DNA of 64,000 nucleotides from Hyphomicrobium denitrificans 1NES1 (GTDB lineage: Bacteria; Pseudomonadota; Alphaproteobacteria; Rhizobiales; Hyphomicrobiaceae): the NCBI RefSeq assembly GCF_000230975.2, contig NC_021172.1, positions 3,038,001 through 3,102,000 on the forward strand, written 5' to 3'. Each line of letters opens with the position of its first letter. Position 1 is the stretch's first letter. The position numbers and the translations under genes are program-made. Positions 29,138-39,800 of this stretch are shown here, piece after piece. Under the pieces are notes generated by a model that worked only from the letters and a program-made list of their open reading frames with translations, was not told the DNA's origin and did no database searches.

Positions 29138-29896
29138 TTGGCTGCCGAAGTTGCTGGAGAAGCTGCTCATCACGGACCGATGGAGCAGTTTGAGATCCAC
29201 CGGATCTTCTCACTCAATCTGTTCGGGCACGATGTTTCGTTCACGAACTCGGCGCTAATGATGATCGTGGCGCTGATCGTCATATCGGCATTCATGGTCT
29301 TTGCGATGCGATCGCGCTCGCTCGTGCCATCGCGCCTTCAGTCGCTTGCAGAAATTACCTACGAATATGTCGCCGGCATGGTCAAAGAGAGCCTCGGCGA
29401 AGAAGGAATGAAGTATTTTCCGTGGGTTTTCTCGATCTTCATCTTCATTCTCGTCCTAAATTTCGTCGGCCTGATCCCGGGCGTTTTCACCGTCACAAGC
29501 CACATCATCATCACCTTCGCGCTCGCCGCGATGGTTTGGATCACGGCGACGATTATCGGCTTCTGGAAACATGGTCCCGGCTACCTCCGGCTCTTCGTTC
29601 CGCACGGCGTTCCGTTCTGGCTGCTGATCGTCATCGTGCCGATCGAACTCATTTCCTATTTCATACGCCCGATCAGTCACTCGGTGCGTCTCTTCGCGAA
29701 TATGATGGCCGGGCACACGATGCTCGAGGTGTTCGCCGGCTTCGCGGTCATGTTGCCATGGTGGGGCAAGATTGCGCCGACCGGCTTCATGGTGGCCTTC
29801 ACAGGCCTCGAAGTGCTGGTCGCGTTCCTGCAGGCCCTGATCTTTACGGTCCTGACCTGCATCTATCTGAACGATGCCGTCAACATGCACCACTAA
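29138..29896 (+). CDS. atpB: ATP synthase F0 subunit a
   Basis: A 252-residue polytopic protein. The essential arginine of proton translocation is at residue 184 in PISHSVRLFANMMAGHTMLE, and the preceding helix has the FVGLIPGVFTVTSHI element. The start is TTG 29138 with a purine-rich GGGGGTAGGA upstream; an internal ATG at residue 15 (29180) is an alternative. It forms the half-channels beside the c-ring in the inner membrane. It is part of atpI-B-E-b'-b. Confidence 0.97.
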   Translation: MAAEVAGEAAHHGPMEQFEIHRIFSLNLFGHDVSFTNSALMMIVALIVISAFMVFAMRSRSLVPSRLQSLAEITYEYVAGMVKESLGEEGMKYFPWVFSIFIFILVLNFVGLIPGVFTVTSHIIITFALAAMVWITATIIGFWKHGPGYLRLFVPHGVPFWLLIVIVPIELISYFIRPISHSVRLFANMMAGHTMLEVFAGFAVMLPWWGKIAPTGFMVAFTGLEVLVAFLQALIFTVLTCIYLNDAVNMHH

Positions 29897-29961
29897 CCGG
29901 ATCTTTTGCGATCCGGCGCGGACTTTCCAACTCCAAAGCTAAAGCAAAGGGAGACTTTGAA

Positions 29962-30186
29962 ATGGACCTTCAAGCAGCGAAGATGATTGGCGCGGGCCTC
30001 GCGTGCAGCGCGTTGATCGGCGCTGGTGTCGGCATCGGCAACATCTTCGGCAACTACCTCTCGGGCGCAATGCGCAATCCCTCTGCCGCTCCGGGTCAGT
30101 TCACGAACCTTCTGATCGGCTTCGCACTGGCCGAAGCAACGGGCCTCTTCGGCCTCCTGATCGCGCTTATCATTCTCTACGGTTGA
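29962..30186 (+). CDS. atpE: ATP synthase F0 subunit c
   Basis: A 74-residue proteolipid with two membrane helices. Helix 1 has GAGLACSALIGAGVGIGNIFG, the polar loop is GAMRNPSAAPGQ (conserved R-N-P), and helix 2 carries the proton-binding glutamate at residue 58 in FALAEATGLFGLL. The ATG is preceded by AAAGGGAGA. A ring of these turns in the membrane as protons pass. It lies within the F0 operon, 65 bases after atpB. Confidence 0.98.
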   Translation: MDLQAAKMIGAGLACSALIGAGVGIGNIFGNYLSGAMRNPSAAPGQFTNLLIGFALAEATGLFGLLIALIILYG

Positions 30187-30222
30187 GACTGGGCGCGGCA
30201 CACTCAAACCGGAGGCTTAACG

Positions 30223-30780
30223 ATGTTTGCCGGCACCACCTTGCTGTTCACGGTCGCCGCTGAGGCGGCCGAGGAAGCCTCTAAGTCCGAGGGGCTGCCG
30301 CAGCTCGATCCGAATCACTTCACGGGACAGCTCTTTTGGCTGGCCGTGACGTTTGTCGCCCTGCTTTTCGTCATGAGCAGGATTGCGCTGCCGCGCGTCG
30401 GCGACGTCCTGGACGAGCGCCGCGACCGGATCAAGCGTGATCTCGACTCTGCCGGACGGCTGAAGGACGAAACGGACAAAGCGCTTGCCAACTATGAGAA
30501 GGCGCTTGCGGACGCTCGAGCCAACGCGTCGGGCATCGCCAAGGAGACCCGTGAGAAGCTTGCGGCGGAAACCGAGGCGGAGCGGCAACGGGTCGATGCG
30601 CAGATCGCTGTCAAGCTTCAGGACGCCGAAGCGCGCATTTCGGCGACAAAGTCGAAGGCCGTATCGGCTATCGGCGACATTGCTACCGAGACGGCGCGCG
30701 CGGTGGTTTCGAGGCTCATCGGGCAGGATGTGTCGCCCGATGAGGTCAAGAAAGTGCTCCGACCGGCGCCGGGCGAGTGA
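30223..30780 (+). CDS. atpF2: ATP synthase F0 subunit b' (second b-type subunit)
   Basis: A 185-residue protein with a short N-terminal extension, one membrane segment (FWLAVTFVALLFVMSRIAL, about 42-60) and a long charged coiled coil with many Ala, Lys and Glu (ANYEKALADARANASGIAKETREKLAAE). This is the peripheral-stalk b' form found in alphaproteobacteria and cyanobacteria, where b and b' form a heterodimer. It lies immediately upstream of atpF, 9 bases apart. Confidence 0.94.
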   Translation: MFAGTTLLFTVAAEAAEEASKSEGLPQLDPNHFTGQLFWLAVTFVALLFVMSRIALPRVGDVLDERRDRIKRDLDSAGRLKDETDKALANYEKALADARANASGIAKETREKLAAETEAERQRVDAQIAVKLQDAEARISATKSKAVSAIGDIATETARAVVSRLIGQDVSPDEVKKVLRPAPGE

Positions 30781-30789
30781 GGACAAGCA

Positions 30790-31281
30790 ATGTTAGATCC
30801 GAGCAATCCACTTTTCTGGGTTCTGGTTGCCTTCCTGGCCTTCCTAGCGTTGGTCCTCTACTACCGGGTACCTACGGCGATCGGTAAAATGCTCGATGAC
30901 CGGGCTGATACCATTCGCAAGGAACTCGACGAAGCGCGCAAACTTCGCGAGGATGCTCAAGCCCTGCTTGCCGACTATCAGCGAAAGGCACGCGAAGCGG
31001 AAACCGAAGCCCGGACGATCATCGATCAGGCAAAGCACGAGGCGGAAGCGTTGGCGGTCGACGCACGCAAGGCGCTTGCCGAAAGCCTCGAACGACGCTC
31101 AAAAATCGCGGAAGAAAAAATCGCGCGCGCAGAGACCCAGGCGTTGAGCGAGGTTCGCGCCATCGCTGTCGAAACAGCTGTATCGGCGGCGCATGAGCTT
31201 TTAAAGACGAGGGCAGGCGGTTCGGTCGGCGATACGTTGATTTCGCAATCGATCGATGACCTTCGGGGCAAGCTGAACTAG
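30790..31281 (+). CDS. atpF: ATP synthase F0 subunit b
   Basis: A 163-residue stalk subunit: membrane helix LFWVLVAFLAFLALVLYY at about residues 8-25, then a long amphipathic coiled coil (IRKELDEARKLREDAQALLADYQRKAREAETEA). It pairs with b' to hold F1 against subunit a. It is the last gene of the F0 operon; a strong terminator follows 28 bases on. F1 genes are absent, as usual in this group where F0 and F1 operons are separate. Confidence 0.96.
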   Translation: MLDPSNPLFWVLVAFLAFLALVLYYRVPTAIGKMLDDRADTIRKELDEARKLREDAQALLADYQRKAREAETEARTIIDQAKHEAEALAVDARKALAESLERRSKIAEEKIARAETQALSEVRAIAVETAVSAAHELLKTRAGGSVGDTLISQSIDDLRGKLN

Positions 31282-31309
31282 AGAAAAGCAGTTCAGATAG
31301 AAAACAGAA

Positions 31310-31334
31310 AGCCAGGCTGAAGCCTGGCTTTTTT
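31310..31334 (+). terminator. Intrinsic terminator of the F0 operon
   Basis: AGCCAGGC (31310-31317), a 4-base loop TGAA, and GCCTGGCT (31322-31329) are followed by a run of six T (31329-31334). It is a textbook rho-independent terminator placed right after atpF. Confidence 0.92.
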
Positions 31335-31358
31335 GTTATCCGGGGCATGAGCCAATTA

Positions 31359-32057
31359 TCAGCCAGAGCCCGACGCACGGCTGTCAAACCCGATGACAAG
31401 TTCGAATTCGCCGGGCCGCGATCCTTCAGGAACGGGGAAGCTGATCGTGTGTACGGCCGAAAAATAGCTGATCGGTTTATCTGCACCGATGTTGACATCG
31501 ACCTTCATCGTATCGGTCGCGACCCTATCACGCTTGGAATCGTTGACGATGACCGCAACCGGCAGCGTCAAAGCCCCAGCCTGTCCCTTGGGCCCGAGCA
31601 GAACGCGACCTGAAAAACCGTATTTGACGACAACCCGGCCGGGTTCGATCTGGCATTCACGCGCCGTTTTCGTGATCTCGCCCCGCTGCGTCACCGACAT
31701 GGCGTCGCCAATGTGGCCCTGCTCGTAGAAGGTGATGTAATTGTCGTGCGGCGCGATTCTCAGGCGAGGACATCCCGCTTCGACTTCGCCGACATTGGTG
31801 CTGCCTGTTGCGCTCGAGTCGGACGACTTCGCCGCATCGAGCAATTGGTCTTCGGAAACGGTCGAGACCTGAGAACCTGACGAACTGCCAAACATGCCGC
31901 CGCCGAGGCCCGATGTTAGAGACGACATCCCGCAACCGCCAAGCGTCATTGCGGAAATGCCGGTCAAAACGAGTGCGAGCGCGGGAATCGGCGCGATTCG
32001 GTCGCGCCCTACACCCGCACCCCCCTGAAAAGGATGCCGCGGACTTGAATTCTGCAA
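31359..32057 (-). CDS. Putative outer-membrane or periplasmic lipoprotein
   Basis: With the TTG at 32057 this is a 232-residue protein. The start lies in a run of four consecutive TTG codons after GGGGG, and the true start may be any of them. The N-terminal RIAPIPALALVLTGISAMTLGGC ends in a lipobox-like LGG-Cys. A Ser/Gly-rich linker follows, then a domain with ECQIEPGRVVVKYGFSGRVLLGPKG and VHTISFPVPEGSRPGEFELVIGF, a beta-rich pattern. The open frame runs on upstream antisense to ispH; that part is a shadow. I do not recognise a named family. Confidence 0.82.
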   Translation of the reverse strand: MQNSSPRHPFQGGAGVGRDRIAPIPALALVLTGISAMTLGGCGMSSLTSGLGGGMFGSSSGSQVSTVSEDQLLDAAKSSDSSATGSTNVGEVEAGCPRLRIAPHDNYITFYEQGHIGDAMSVTQRGEITKTARECQIEPGRVVVKYGFSGRVLLGPKGQAGALTLPVAVIVNDSKRDRVATDTMKVDVNIGADKPISYFSAVHTISFPVPEGSRPGEFELVIGFDSRASGSG

Positions 32058-32210
32058 CAACAACAACCCCCGAGGTTCCGAAACCCGGCCCCTTGTATTG
32101 TCAAAAAAGGACCGTACCATCCGCCCCAGCCGGCATCCAACAGCATTTTCAGGTGCGTCGGATGAGTATAAAGACCTTCGTTCTTCCATGTCCGGCCTTA
32201 ACCAATTGAA

Positions 32211-33188
32211 GTGATCGTGCCGAAGCCACCACTCAAAATCTTGCTCGCTGCGCCCCGCGGCTTCTGTGCCGGCGTCGATCGCGCCATTCAGATCGTGGAA
32301 CAGGCTTTGACTAAATTCGGAGCCCCCGTCTACGTCCGACACGAAATCGTACACAACCGCTATGTCGTTGATTCCCTGAAAGCTAAAGGCGCCGTTTTTG
32401 TGAAGGAGCTGGACGAGATACCGGATACCAGGCAACCCGTGATCTTTTCGGCACACGGGGTTGCCAAAGCCGTCCCGGAAGCCGCGAAAAACCGGAACAT
32501 GTTCGTCGTCGATGCGACTTGTCCACTGGTATCGAAAGTCCACATGGAGGCGACGCGCCACTACGAACAGGGCCGCGAAATCATTCTCGTCGGTCATCAC
32601 GGCCATCCGGAGGTGGTCGGTACGCTGGGGCAGCTTCCCGCCGGTGCAATCCACCTCGTCAAATCGGCCAAGGATGCGCGCGCCTTCATGCCGCGGGATT
32701 CGTCGAAACTCGCCTACGTCACGCAGACGACGCTGTCGCTCGATGACACGGCAGAGATCGTGGCGGTTCTCAAAGAGCGATTCCCTCAGATCGGGGGACC
32801 GGTGAAAGAGGATATCTGCTACGCAACGACAAACCGGCAGAACGCCGTCAAGTCGATCGCGCCGAAAATCGATGGGCTGCTCGTCATCGGGGGCCCGAAA
32901 AGCTCGAACTCGTTGCGGCTGGTCGAAGTCGCCGCGAAGGCCGGTTGCAAGTTTTCCTTCCTTGTCGAACGCGCCAATGACATTCCGTGGCGAGAGCTTG
33001 AGCACGCTCGAACGATTGGCATCACGGCTGGCGCGTCGGCACCGGAAGTCATCGTCGAAGAGGTCGTCGAAGCCATTCGCGAACGCTATGATCTTGATAT
33101 CGAAATCGTCGCGACGCTCGAAGAGCGCGTCGTTTTCAACGTGCCGCGCGAAGTCAGGGTGGCACGCACCCCGGCCGAGCAGCATTAG
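32211..33188 (+). CDS. ispH: 4-hydroxy-3-methylbut-2-enyl diphosphate reductase
   Basis: A 325-residue IspH starting at GTG 32211. The three cluster cysteines are visible in [24 protein letters not shown] and [26 protein letters not shown] provides a substrate-site histidine and [16 protein letters not shown] is conserved. It makes IPP and DMAPP as the last step of the MEP pathway using an Fe-S cluster. It heads ispH-thrB-rnhA on the plus strand, divergent from the lipoprotein gene. Confidence 0.98.
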   Translation: MIVPKPPLKILLAAPRGFCAGVDRAIQIVEQALTKFGAPVYVRHEIVHNRYVVDSLKAKGAVFVKELDEIPDTRQPVIFSAHGVAKAVPEAAKNRNMFVVDATCPLVSKVHMEATRHYEQGREIILVGHHGHPEVVGTLGQLPAGAIHLVKSAKDARAFMPRDSSKLAYVTQTTLSLDDTAEIVAVLKERFPQIGGPVKEDICYATTNRQNAVKSIAPKIDGLLVIGGPKSSNSLRLVEVAAKAGCKFSFLVERANDIPWRELEHARTIGITAGASAPEVIVEEVVEAIRERYDLDIEIVATLEERVVFNVPREVRVARTPAEQH

Positions 33189-33214
33189 ACCTCCATTCGG
33201 CGTGTAGGACAGAC

Positions 33215-34186
33215 ATGGCGGTCTATACCGAAATCAGCGATGAAGACCTCGCGCGCTTCATTCGTTCCTATGACTTGGGTAGTTTGCTTTCGTGCAAGGG
33301 CATCGCGGAGGGAGTCGAGAACACCAACTATCTGGTGCATACGACAAAGGGCGCGTTCATCTTGACCATCTACGAGAAGCGCGTCGATCCGAAGGATCTG
33401 CCGTTCTTTCTCGGCCTTATGGAACATCTCTCGGCTCGGGGCGTGACGTGCCCGCTTCCGGTTCGCGATGCCAAGGGCCGCGTTCTCAACGAACTGGCCG
33501 GCAGACACGCTGCGCTTGTGACGTTCCTCGAAGGCATGTGGCCGAAGCGCCCGAAGGTCGAGCACTGCCTGGAGCTTGGGAAAGCGCTCGCGCGCATGCA
33601 CGTTGCGGGAGAAGGATTCGCGCTGCATCGCCCCAACGCGTTGGGGCTCCTGGGATGGCGGCCTCTGTTCGATAAGTTCTCTCCACGCGCCGAAGAAATC
33701 CTGCCTGAGCTGAAGCAACTCATATCGGATGAACTCTCGTTCCTGGAGGCCTCCTGGCCGAACGGTCTGCCGCAAGGCGTTATCCATGCCGACCTGTTCC
33801 CCGACAACGTCTTCTTCATCGGCGACAGACTTTCAGGCCTGATCGACTTCTATTTTGCCTGCGATGACGCGCTGGCTTACGATATTGCCGTATCGCTCAA
33901 TGCTTGGTGCTTCGAGCCGAACTGCCATTTCAATGCCACCAAGGGCCGCGCATTACTTGAGGGCTATGACGGCGTTCGCAAGCTGACCGAGACTGAGCGA
34001 AACGTATTGCCGATTCTCGCACGCGGCGCCGCGATGCGCTTCCTCTTGACCCGCAGCTATGATTGGTTGAATACGCCCAAAGATGCGCTCGTCGCGCGCA
34101 AGGACCCGATCGATTACGTACGGAGGCTACGTTTCCATCAGTCGGTTCAATCGATCGACAATTATGGCTTCGAACAGGTTCGATGA
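33215..34186 (+). CDS. thrB: Homoserine kinase (ThrB of the aminoglycoside phosphotransferase type)
   Basis: A 323-residue kinase ([40 protein letters not shown]). The catalytic Brenner motif is [11 protein letters not shown] at about residue 192, followed by IDFYFACDD, the metal-binding aspartate. This is the APH-fold homoserine kinase used by many alphaproteobacteria rather than the GHMP-type ThrB. It phosphorylates homoserine in threonine synthesis; ThrC is encoded at 42430-43830. The stop overlaps the rnhA start as ATGA. Confidence 0.96.
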   Translation: MAVYTEISDEDLARFIRSYDLGSLLSCKGIAEGVENTNYLVHTTKGAFILTIYEKRVDPKDLPFFLGLMEHLSARGVTCPLPVRDAKGRVLNELAGRHAALVTFLEGMWPKRPKVEHCLELGKALARMHVAGEGFALHRPNALGLLGWRPLFDKFSPRAEEILPELKQLISDELSFLEASWPNGLPQGVIHADLFPDNVFFIGDRLSGLIDFYFACDDALAYDIAVSLNAWCFEPNCHFNATKGRALLEGYDGVRKLTETERNVLPILARGAAMRFLLTRSYDWLNTPKDALVARKDPIDYVRRLRFHQSVQSIDNYGFEQVR

Positions 34187-34668
34187 CCGCTGAGCCGCCC
34201 AAGGTTCTGATTTATAGCGACGGCGCCTGCTCTGGAAATCCGGGCCCGGGCGGCTGGGGCGCAGTGCTGATTTCAGGAAAGCATCGCAAAGAAATCAGCG
34301 GCGGCGAGGCCCTGACAACCAACAACCGCATGGAGCTGTTAGGCGCAATCGCGGCGCTCGACGCATTGAAGAAGCGCAGCGACGTCGAGCTTTATACCGA
34401 CAGTGCCTACGTCAAAAACGGCATTACGGGCTGGGTTCACGGATGGAAGAAGAATGGCTGGCGGACCGCCGATAAGAAACCCGTAAAGAATGTCGAGCTT
34501 TGGCAAGCTCTCGACACGCTGCGGAACAAGCACAACGTCGTGTGGCACTGGTTGAAAGGCCATGCCGGTCATCCGGAGAACGAACGCGCCGACGAGTTGG
34601 CGCGTCAGGCCATGGCGCCCTTCAAATTGGCTCCGCTGCCCGCTGGTCCTGCAAAAGATCTAGAATGA
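34183..34668 (+). CDS. rnhA: Ribonuclease HI
   Basis: A 161-residue enzyme from ATG 34183, overlapping the thrB stop by 4 bases. Catalytic positions are in [21 protein letters not shown] (Asp13), [10 protein letters not shown] (Glu) and [12 protein letters not shown] (Asp), with [12 protein letters not shown] at the C-terminus. It degrades the RNA strand of RNA-DNA hybrids. Its stop overlaps the convergent peroxiredoxin stop by about 9 bases. Confidence 0.97.
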   Translation: MTAEPPKVLIYSDGACSGNPGPGGWGAVLISGKHRKEISGGEALTTNNRMELLGAIAALDALKKRSDVELYTDSAYVKNGITGWVHGWKKNGWRTADKKPVKNVELWQALDTLRNKHNVVWHWLKGHAGHPENERADELARQAMAPFKLAPLPAGPAKDLE

Positions 34669-35157
34669 GCAGTCGATCATCGAGCACAGGTTCGCCGCGC
34701 TCGATTTTTCGGCGACCGGCGGGCTGTCTTCGACGTTCAAGATTTTGACGACGCCGTCATCCACGAGCATTGCATAGCGTTTCGAACGCAATCCGAGGCC
34801 GAAGCTCGAAAGATCGACATCGAGGCCGATGGCCTTGGCGAAATCGCCGGAGCCGTCAGCAAGCATTTCAATCTTTCCGGTAGCGCCGGTATCTTTCGCC
34901 CAGTTGGTCAGGACAAAGATGTCGTTGACGGCCGTGCACGCAATCGCATCGATGCCCTTCGCCTTGAACTCGTCGACGCGGCCGACAAAGCCCGGCATGT
35001 GGTTGTTCGTGCAGGTAGGGGTATAGGCGCCCGGCACCGCGAACAGCGCGACTTTCCTTCCTGCAAAGACTTCGTTGACGGTCTTCGGCTTGGGTCCGTC
35101 CGAGCTCATTACCGTAAATTTTTCATCAGGCAGCGTGTCACCAACTTTGATCACCAT
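34660..35157 (-). CDS. Peroxiredoxin, Prx5/AhpC-TSA type
   Basis: A 165-residue peroxiredoxin ([17 protein letters not shown]). The peroxidatic cysteine is residue 49 in [17 protein letters not shown], with the Thr and Pro of the active-site PxxxT/SxxC motif. The C-terminal stretch [10 protein letters not shown] holds two further cysteines, one of which may resolve the disulfide. It reduces hydrogen or alkyl peroxides, usually with glutaredoxin or thioredoxin. The following minus-strand gene is a separate unit upstream. Confidence 0.95.
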   Translation of the reverse strand: MVIKVGDTLPDEKFTVMSSDGPKPKTVNEVFAGRKVALFAVPGAYTPTCTNNHMPGFVGRVDEFKAKGIDAIACTAVNDIFVLTNWAKDTGATGKIEMLADGSGDFAKAIGLDVDLSSFGLGLRSKRYAMLVDDGVVKILNVEDSPPVAEKSSAANLCSMIDCSF

Positions 35158-35206
35158 GCATTCCTCGTCTTTCGATTGCTGCGATGAACTCTCACGCAGC
35201 CGATTC

Positions 35207-36055
35207 CTACTTAAGCGTGATCGTTGCCTCCGACTGCCCCTTGCCGTCGACCATCGTAACCGTCAGCGGCTTGCCTTTGAGATCCTTGATGTCGACACCG
35301 TCCGATAGATCGACTTCGAATAGAGCTTTTCCGGACGCGTTCGAAACGCGCTTAGGTAACGGGATATAGGTGCCGCCTGGCGCCGCGACGAAGGCATCGA
35401 CATTATCCGGTGACGTCGTTTCGACATTCAAGACAAGCGTGGGCTTCTCCGTTGATTGATCGAGGTGCCAAGCCGCGAGCTTTGGATCAACGCCAGAGCG
35501 AGGGCGCTGCTGCGGGACGCGCGCCAACGTCTCGGTCAGTTCCGAGGAAGCGCCGACATCCGGAGGAATGACGACCTTTAAATCAACTTCGACCGGGATG
35601 CAGATATCTTTGCACAAGCCATACTCGACCTTGCCGTGAAGGACGACCGGCTTGGTCGCATCCTTGGGAGTGAGGCGAACTGGAAAAATGACTCCGCCCT
35701 TATAACCTACAGCGTCTCCAGCCTTGTCGTGCAACCTGTGAGGAGCCGGATAGAGGACGTCGGCAGACGCCAAGTTCTCCGAAGCCTGCCAATCGAAGTC
35801 GGGAGGAACGCCGCCGGCATCGCCCGGCGAGCGCCAATATGTTTTCCATCCGTCGGGCATCGCAACTTCGACGCCGGCATAAAGCCCCGTCTGTCCGTTG
35901 CTCACGGCTTGCCCTGCGACCAGCCGCGCCTTGTTATCGAGGCCCTTAACCCAATCCGACGCCACGGATACGGCAGGTTCGCTACGCGCGGTTGCCACAT
36001 TCAGCGACAGAAGCGCAAATGCCATACCTGTCGTCAGTCGCAGATTTCCGATCAC
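35207..36055 (-). CDS. Periplasmic DsbD-alpha (N-terminal domain)-like protein
   Basis: A 282-residue protein beginning at GTG 36055 with a signal peptide (LRLTTGMAFALLSLNVATARSE). Family marks of the DsbD N-terminal domain are MPDGWKTYWRSPGDAGGVPPDFDW, YKGGVIFPV, and a cysteine pair in YGLCKDICIPVEVDL (C-x3-C). It has no membrane or thioredoxin domains of full DsbD, so it may be an acceptor or carrier of reducing equivalents from a separate CcdA-type protein. It is upstream of the peroxiredoxin on the same strand (49 bases) and divergent from yqgE. Confidence 0.9.
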   Translation of the reverse strand: MIGNLRLTTGMAFALLSLNVATARSEPAVSVASDWVKGLDNKARLVAGQAVSNGQTGLYAGVEVAMPDGWKTYWRSPGDAGGVPPDFDWQASENLASADVLYPAPHRLHDKAGDAVGYKGGVIFPVRLTPKDATKPVVLHGKVEYGLCKDICIPVEVDLKVVIPPDVGASSELTETLARVPQQRPRSGVDPKLAAWHLDQSTEKPTLVLNVETTSPDNVDAFVAAPGGTYIPLPKRVSNASGKALFEVDLSDGVDIKDLKGKPLTVTMVDGKGQSEATITLK

Positions 36056-36192
36056 AAGCTTTGCCTCTTCGGGGTGTGCGGGGCCGGAACCTCAGCCTAT
36101 ATGGCCCAAAAGCTCGCGTTGTTACATAGGTGTTCTTTTAATCCGTTTCGACCATCTTCACGCCGCCATCCTTACGGATTAGTCTGCGTACT

Positions 36193-36810
36193 ATGAAGTC
36201 CGTACGCCGGAGGGGCCTTGTCGAGGGCTCCGACATCAAGCTCGAGGGGCAGCTGCTCATTGCTATGCCGGCGATGTCCGACCGCCGATTTCAGCGTTCG
36301 GTCATTTACATGTGTGCGCATTCGTCGGAAGGCGCGATGGGCCTCATCATCAATCAGCGCGCCAACCACATTACCGCTCCGGACCTGCTTGAAAGGCTCG
36401 GAATCTCGGCGTGCAATCCGGCGGATGAAATCAATAGCGAGGTTATGTCGCTTTCCATCCAGGTCGGCGGGCCCGTCGAAACCGGACGCGGGTTCGTGCT
36501 CCATAGCTCGGATTATTTTTCCGAAGATTCGACACTGGCGATCGAGCAAGATGTCTGTCTCACCGCAACGATCGATATTCTGAAAGCGATTGCCCAGGGA
36601 CATGGCCCGGCCCGGGCGTTGCTTGCGCTCGGTTATGCGGGCTGGTCGCCGGGCCAGCTTGAAACCGAAATCCAGGCCAACGGTTGGCTCCATTGCCCAG
36701 CCGATCCCGATCTGATTTTCGATGACGATCTCGATAACAAATATTCTCGCGCACTTGCCAAGATCGGGATCGATCTGTCGCATCTCGTGAGTGATGCCGG
36801 ACACGCCTGA
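36193..36810 (+). CDS. YqgE/AlgH (DUF179) family protein
   Basis: A 205-residue protein with the DUF179 core: [49 protein letters not shown] and [25 protein letters not shown]. The family is widespread with no defined biochemistry; AlgH of Pseudomonas affects alginate. It lies divergent from the DsbD-like gene and its stop is 7 bases from the convergent GGDEF/EAL gene stop. Confidence 0.95.
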   Translation: MKSVRRRGLVEGSDIKLEGQLLIAMPAMSDRRFQRSVIYMCAHSSEGAMGLIINQRANHITAPDLLERLGISACNPADEINSEVMSLSIQVGGPVETGRGFVLHSSDYFSEDSTLAIEQDVCLTATIDILKAIAQGHGPARALLALGYAGWSPGQLETEIQANGWLHCPADPDLIFDDDLDNKYSRALAKIGIDLSHLVSDAGHA

Positions 36811-36817
36811 GCGCGGC

Positions 36818-39800
36818 TCATCCCTTCGACGCGATCTTTTGCTCGGTCCGCGACGTATTGTCGGCACTCGACTCTTCCTTCACAGGTGCATTGCCTGCAA
36901 GGCGCGCAAGACTTGCAGCGATCGACGGCGGCAAGGTCGAGAAATCGGGCTGCTGTGCGGGAGAAGCGATCACCGGCGGAGGTGGCGGCGTCTCATTGAG
37001 CCGTAGCGGTGGCTCAGGTGGCGGCACGGGCGACATACCATTGGCCGGTGGACGCAGCGCCGCGGGTCGTCCAGTGGTCGGATCGGAACCCGTCGCGCGC
37101 GCCAAGGCATCCGACAAGGGTGCCACGATTGCCTGCCGCTGGGCGGCCGCCTCCTGCTCGACTGTGCGGAACTGCGGCGCAACCGAGCCGGCGTGGCCAT
37201 TCGCCGGTGGACGGGCGCCTTGCGGGGGCGCGGGTCTACGCTCCATGCTTTGCAACAATTCGAGAGGCAGGGTGGGCGCGGCGGCCGGGGGCAGGGCCGG
37301 ACCGCTTGCCTTCACCGCGTCACGCAACGCATCGGAATGTTTCTTCGACAGCATGGCTGGCGCCCCGGAGCCCTGGGTCGACCCGTTGGCGAGGATCTTC
37401 GGATCGGGTTTGTGCCGGTGGCGCACGACCGATCCGGCAGGCAGAGCGGCGGTCCGTGTGGACGCTTGAGATGGCGACGTAAGTGACTTTTGCTCCGCGC
37501 CCACCGATTTGGCGATCGCCGCCGCAGGACGCGCCGCTTTTTCCACGACCTTCTTTGCTGCGCTCTTGAACTTCGGCCGAAAGAATCCCCGCGGCTGCAT
37601 CTTGCGTTCCGACCGACGCACCATCTTCAAGAGTTGCGCAACGGCACGTTCCGGTATCGGCTCGCCAAAGTGGTAGCCCTGCGCGTATTCGCAGCCGATC
37701 GATCGCAGGAATGTCGCTTCATCTGCACGTTCGACGCCTTCGGCGACGACGGTCTTTGAAAGCTCGTGTGCCAGCGCCACCATAGAGCGCATGATCGCTG
37801 CACCGCTCGCGGTGCCGCTGCTGCGGACCAGCCCGCGACAGACTTTGATCGTGTCGAATGGGAAACGGTTCAGATACGCAAGAGACGAATAGCCGGTTCC
37901 GAATTCATCCAAAGCGAGTTCGGCGCCTGACCCGCGGAGCACTTTTAGAACTTCTATGGCTTGCTCCGGGTTGCTCATGACAAGATTTTCCGCAATCTCC
38001 AGACGCAGCGTACCTGGCGGGACGATATTGCGCCCGAGGATGTGGCGGATTTCCTGGATCGATTCCGGCTTGAAGATCTGCGGGCTCGAAATGTTGACAG
38101 TGACGAAAAGCGGACGCTCAGGACGAGGCAGCTCCGCCAGCCAGCGCGCGGCGTCCTTCGCAGCCCGCAGCAGGAGATAAGCGCTGGCCTTGACCATCGC
38201 ATCCGGCTCGTTCGCCTCGTCGACAATCGACGCAGGATTGACCAAGCCGAGCTTCGGATGTTCCCATCGAACGAAAGCTTCGAAGCCTGCAAGCTCCTTT
38301 GTCGGTAAATAGACAATCGGCTGGTAAAGAACCTTCAGTTGTCCTTTTTCAACGGCCTTACCGAGCTCGGCGGCGATATTCGGTTCACGATCACGCCGCA
38401 TTGCGGCGTCGAACACTTCAATGCGATCAGCGCCGCTTCGCTTTGCGCGATACATCGCGAGCTCGGCGTCCTTCAGCAAGTCGCCGTCGGCGGACTGGTT
38501 CTCGTCCCACGCCGCGATACCGATGGAGCCCGTCAAGATGACTTCCTGATTGGCGAGGGGAATGGGAGCCCTCAGCGAACGACGCACGCGTTCCGCAAGC
38601 GCCGGCAGGTTGCGTGCCTCGCGCTCGCCAACAAACAACATCGCAAATTGATCGCCTCCAACTCTCGCGACTGTGTCGTGCGGTCCGAGGTGGCGCTGCA
38701 GGCGGCGCGCGACAGTCAAAAGCAGACTGTCGCCGCGTACCAGCCCAAACGACGAATTGATGCTCTTGAACTTATCGAGGTCGATGAAGATCACGGCGGG
38801 CCGAATACCGCTATCGGTCTTGGCTCGCACGACCACGCATTTCAGGCGATCCATAAAGAGTTCGCGATTTGGAAGGCCTGTCAGGCTGCAATGAACCGCG
38901 TCGTGCAGAAGCCGCTCGTGGGCACGCTTCATATCCGATACGTCGCGTAGCAGGCCGACGCAACGAAGTGTCCGGCCATCGGAATTGGGGACGCTTGCAG
39001 CCTCAAGTTCAAACCAACGCCAGCTGTTGTCGGAATGACGGAGACGGAAGTCCGTCCTGATCCTGACGCCGGAGCGCTCCTGCGCCGACATCATCATGAC
39101 GCGGAAGCGCTCTTTGTCGGTCGGATGGACGTGCCGCAGAAATTCGTCGACCTTGGTTGACAGCTCACCCGGCATCAGAGAGAGGGCAATTTCGACCTCG
39201 GGGCTGACCTTGATCTCGTCACGGCGGATGTTCCATTCCCAAACCGTCGAGCCGGATGCCGCGAGTGCAAGCGAGCGGCCCTGCAGCTCCGTCGGCGCAC
39301 CGGCATAGGCGGCATCGGACGACCTGAATGCAAACTGCGTGACGGTGAACCCCATCAGGATCACGACCAGCACCAGACCGGCGATAAGACTCGAGACGAC
39401 GATGTCGCCCGACATCCGACCGCTGAGCGTCATGCCTGTTGCGAAGATCCAGACGAGCAGCAGCAGCCACGTCGGCACGAGCGACAGCGCGCGATCCTGA
39501 CCTTTGAATGCCAGGAAGATCGTGAACAACCCGCCGACGCCGCCGATCATCAGGAACGACAGGCGCGCAAATGTTGCGGCAAGGCGTGGATCGATGACCG
39601 CGACGGCAATGAGCGTCAGCTGCGCCACCATCCACACGCCGATCATCATTCGAACCATTCCGTGCCAAAGGCCGAGGCGAAGGAATGTCGACAGGAAGAT
39701 CACGAAGCTCGAGGCCACCGCAGCTTCGCCTGCGGCGCGGTAAACCGCGTTGTCCTCGGGTCTCAAGTTGAACAGCTTGTGAAAGAAACCGAAGTCAACG

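Noticed and set aside
32067..33185. Upstream extension of the lipoprotein frame antisense to ispH
   Set aside because: The frame happens to be open through ispH; there is no start signal, and the signal peptide begins only near 32057.
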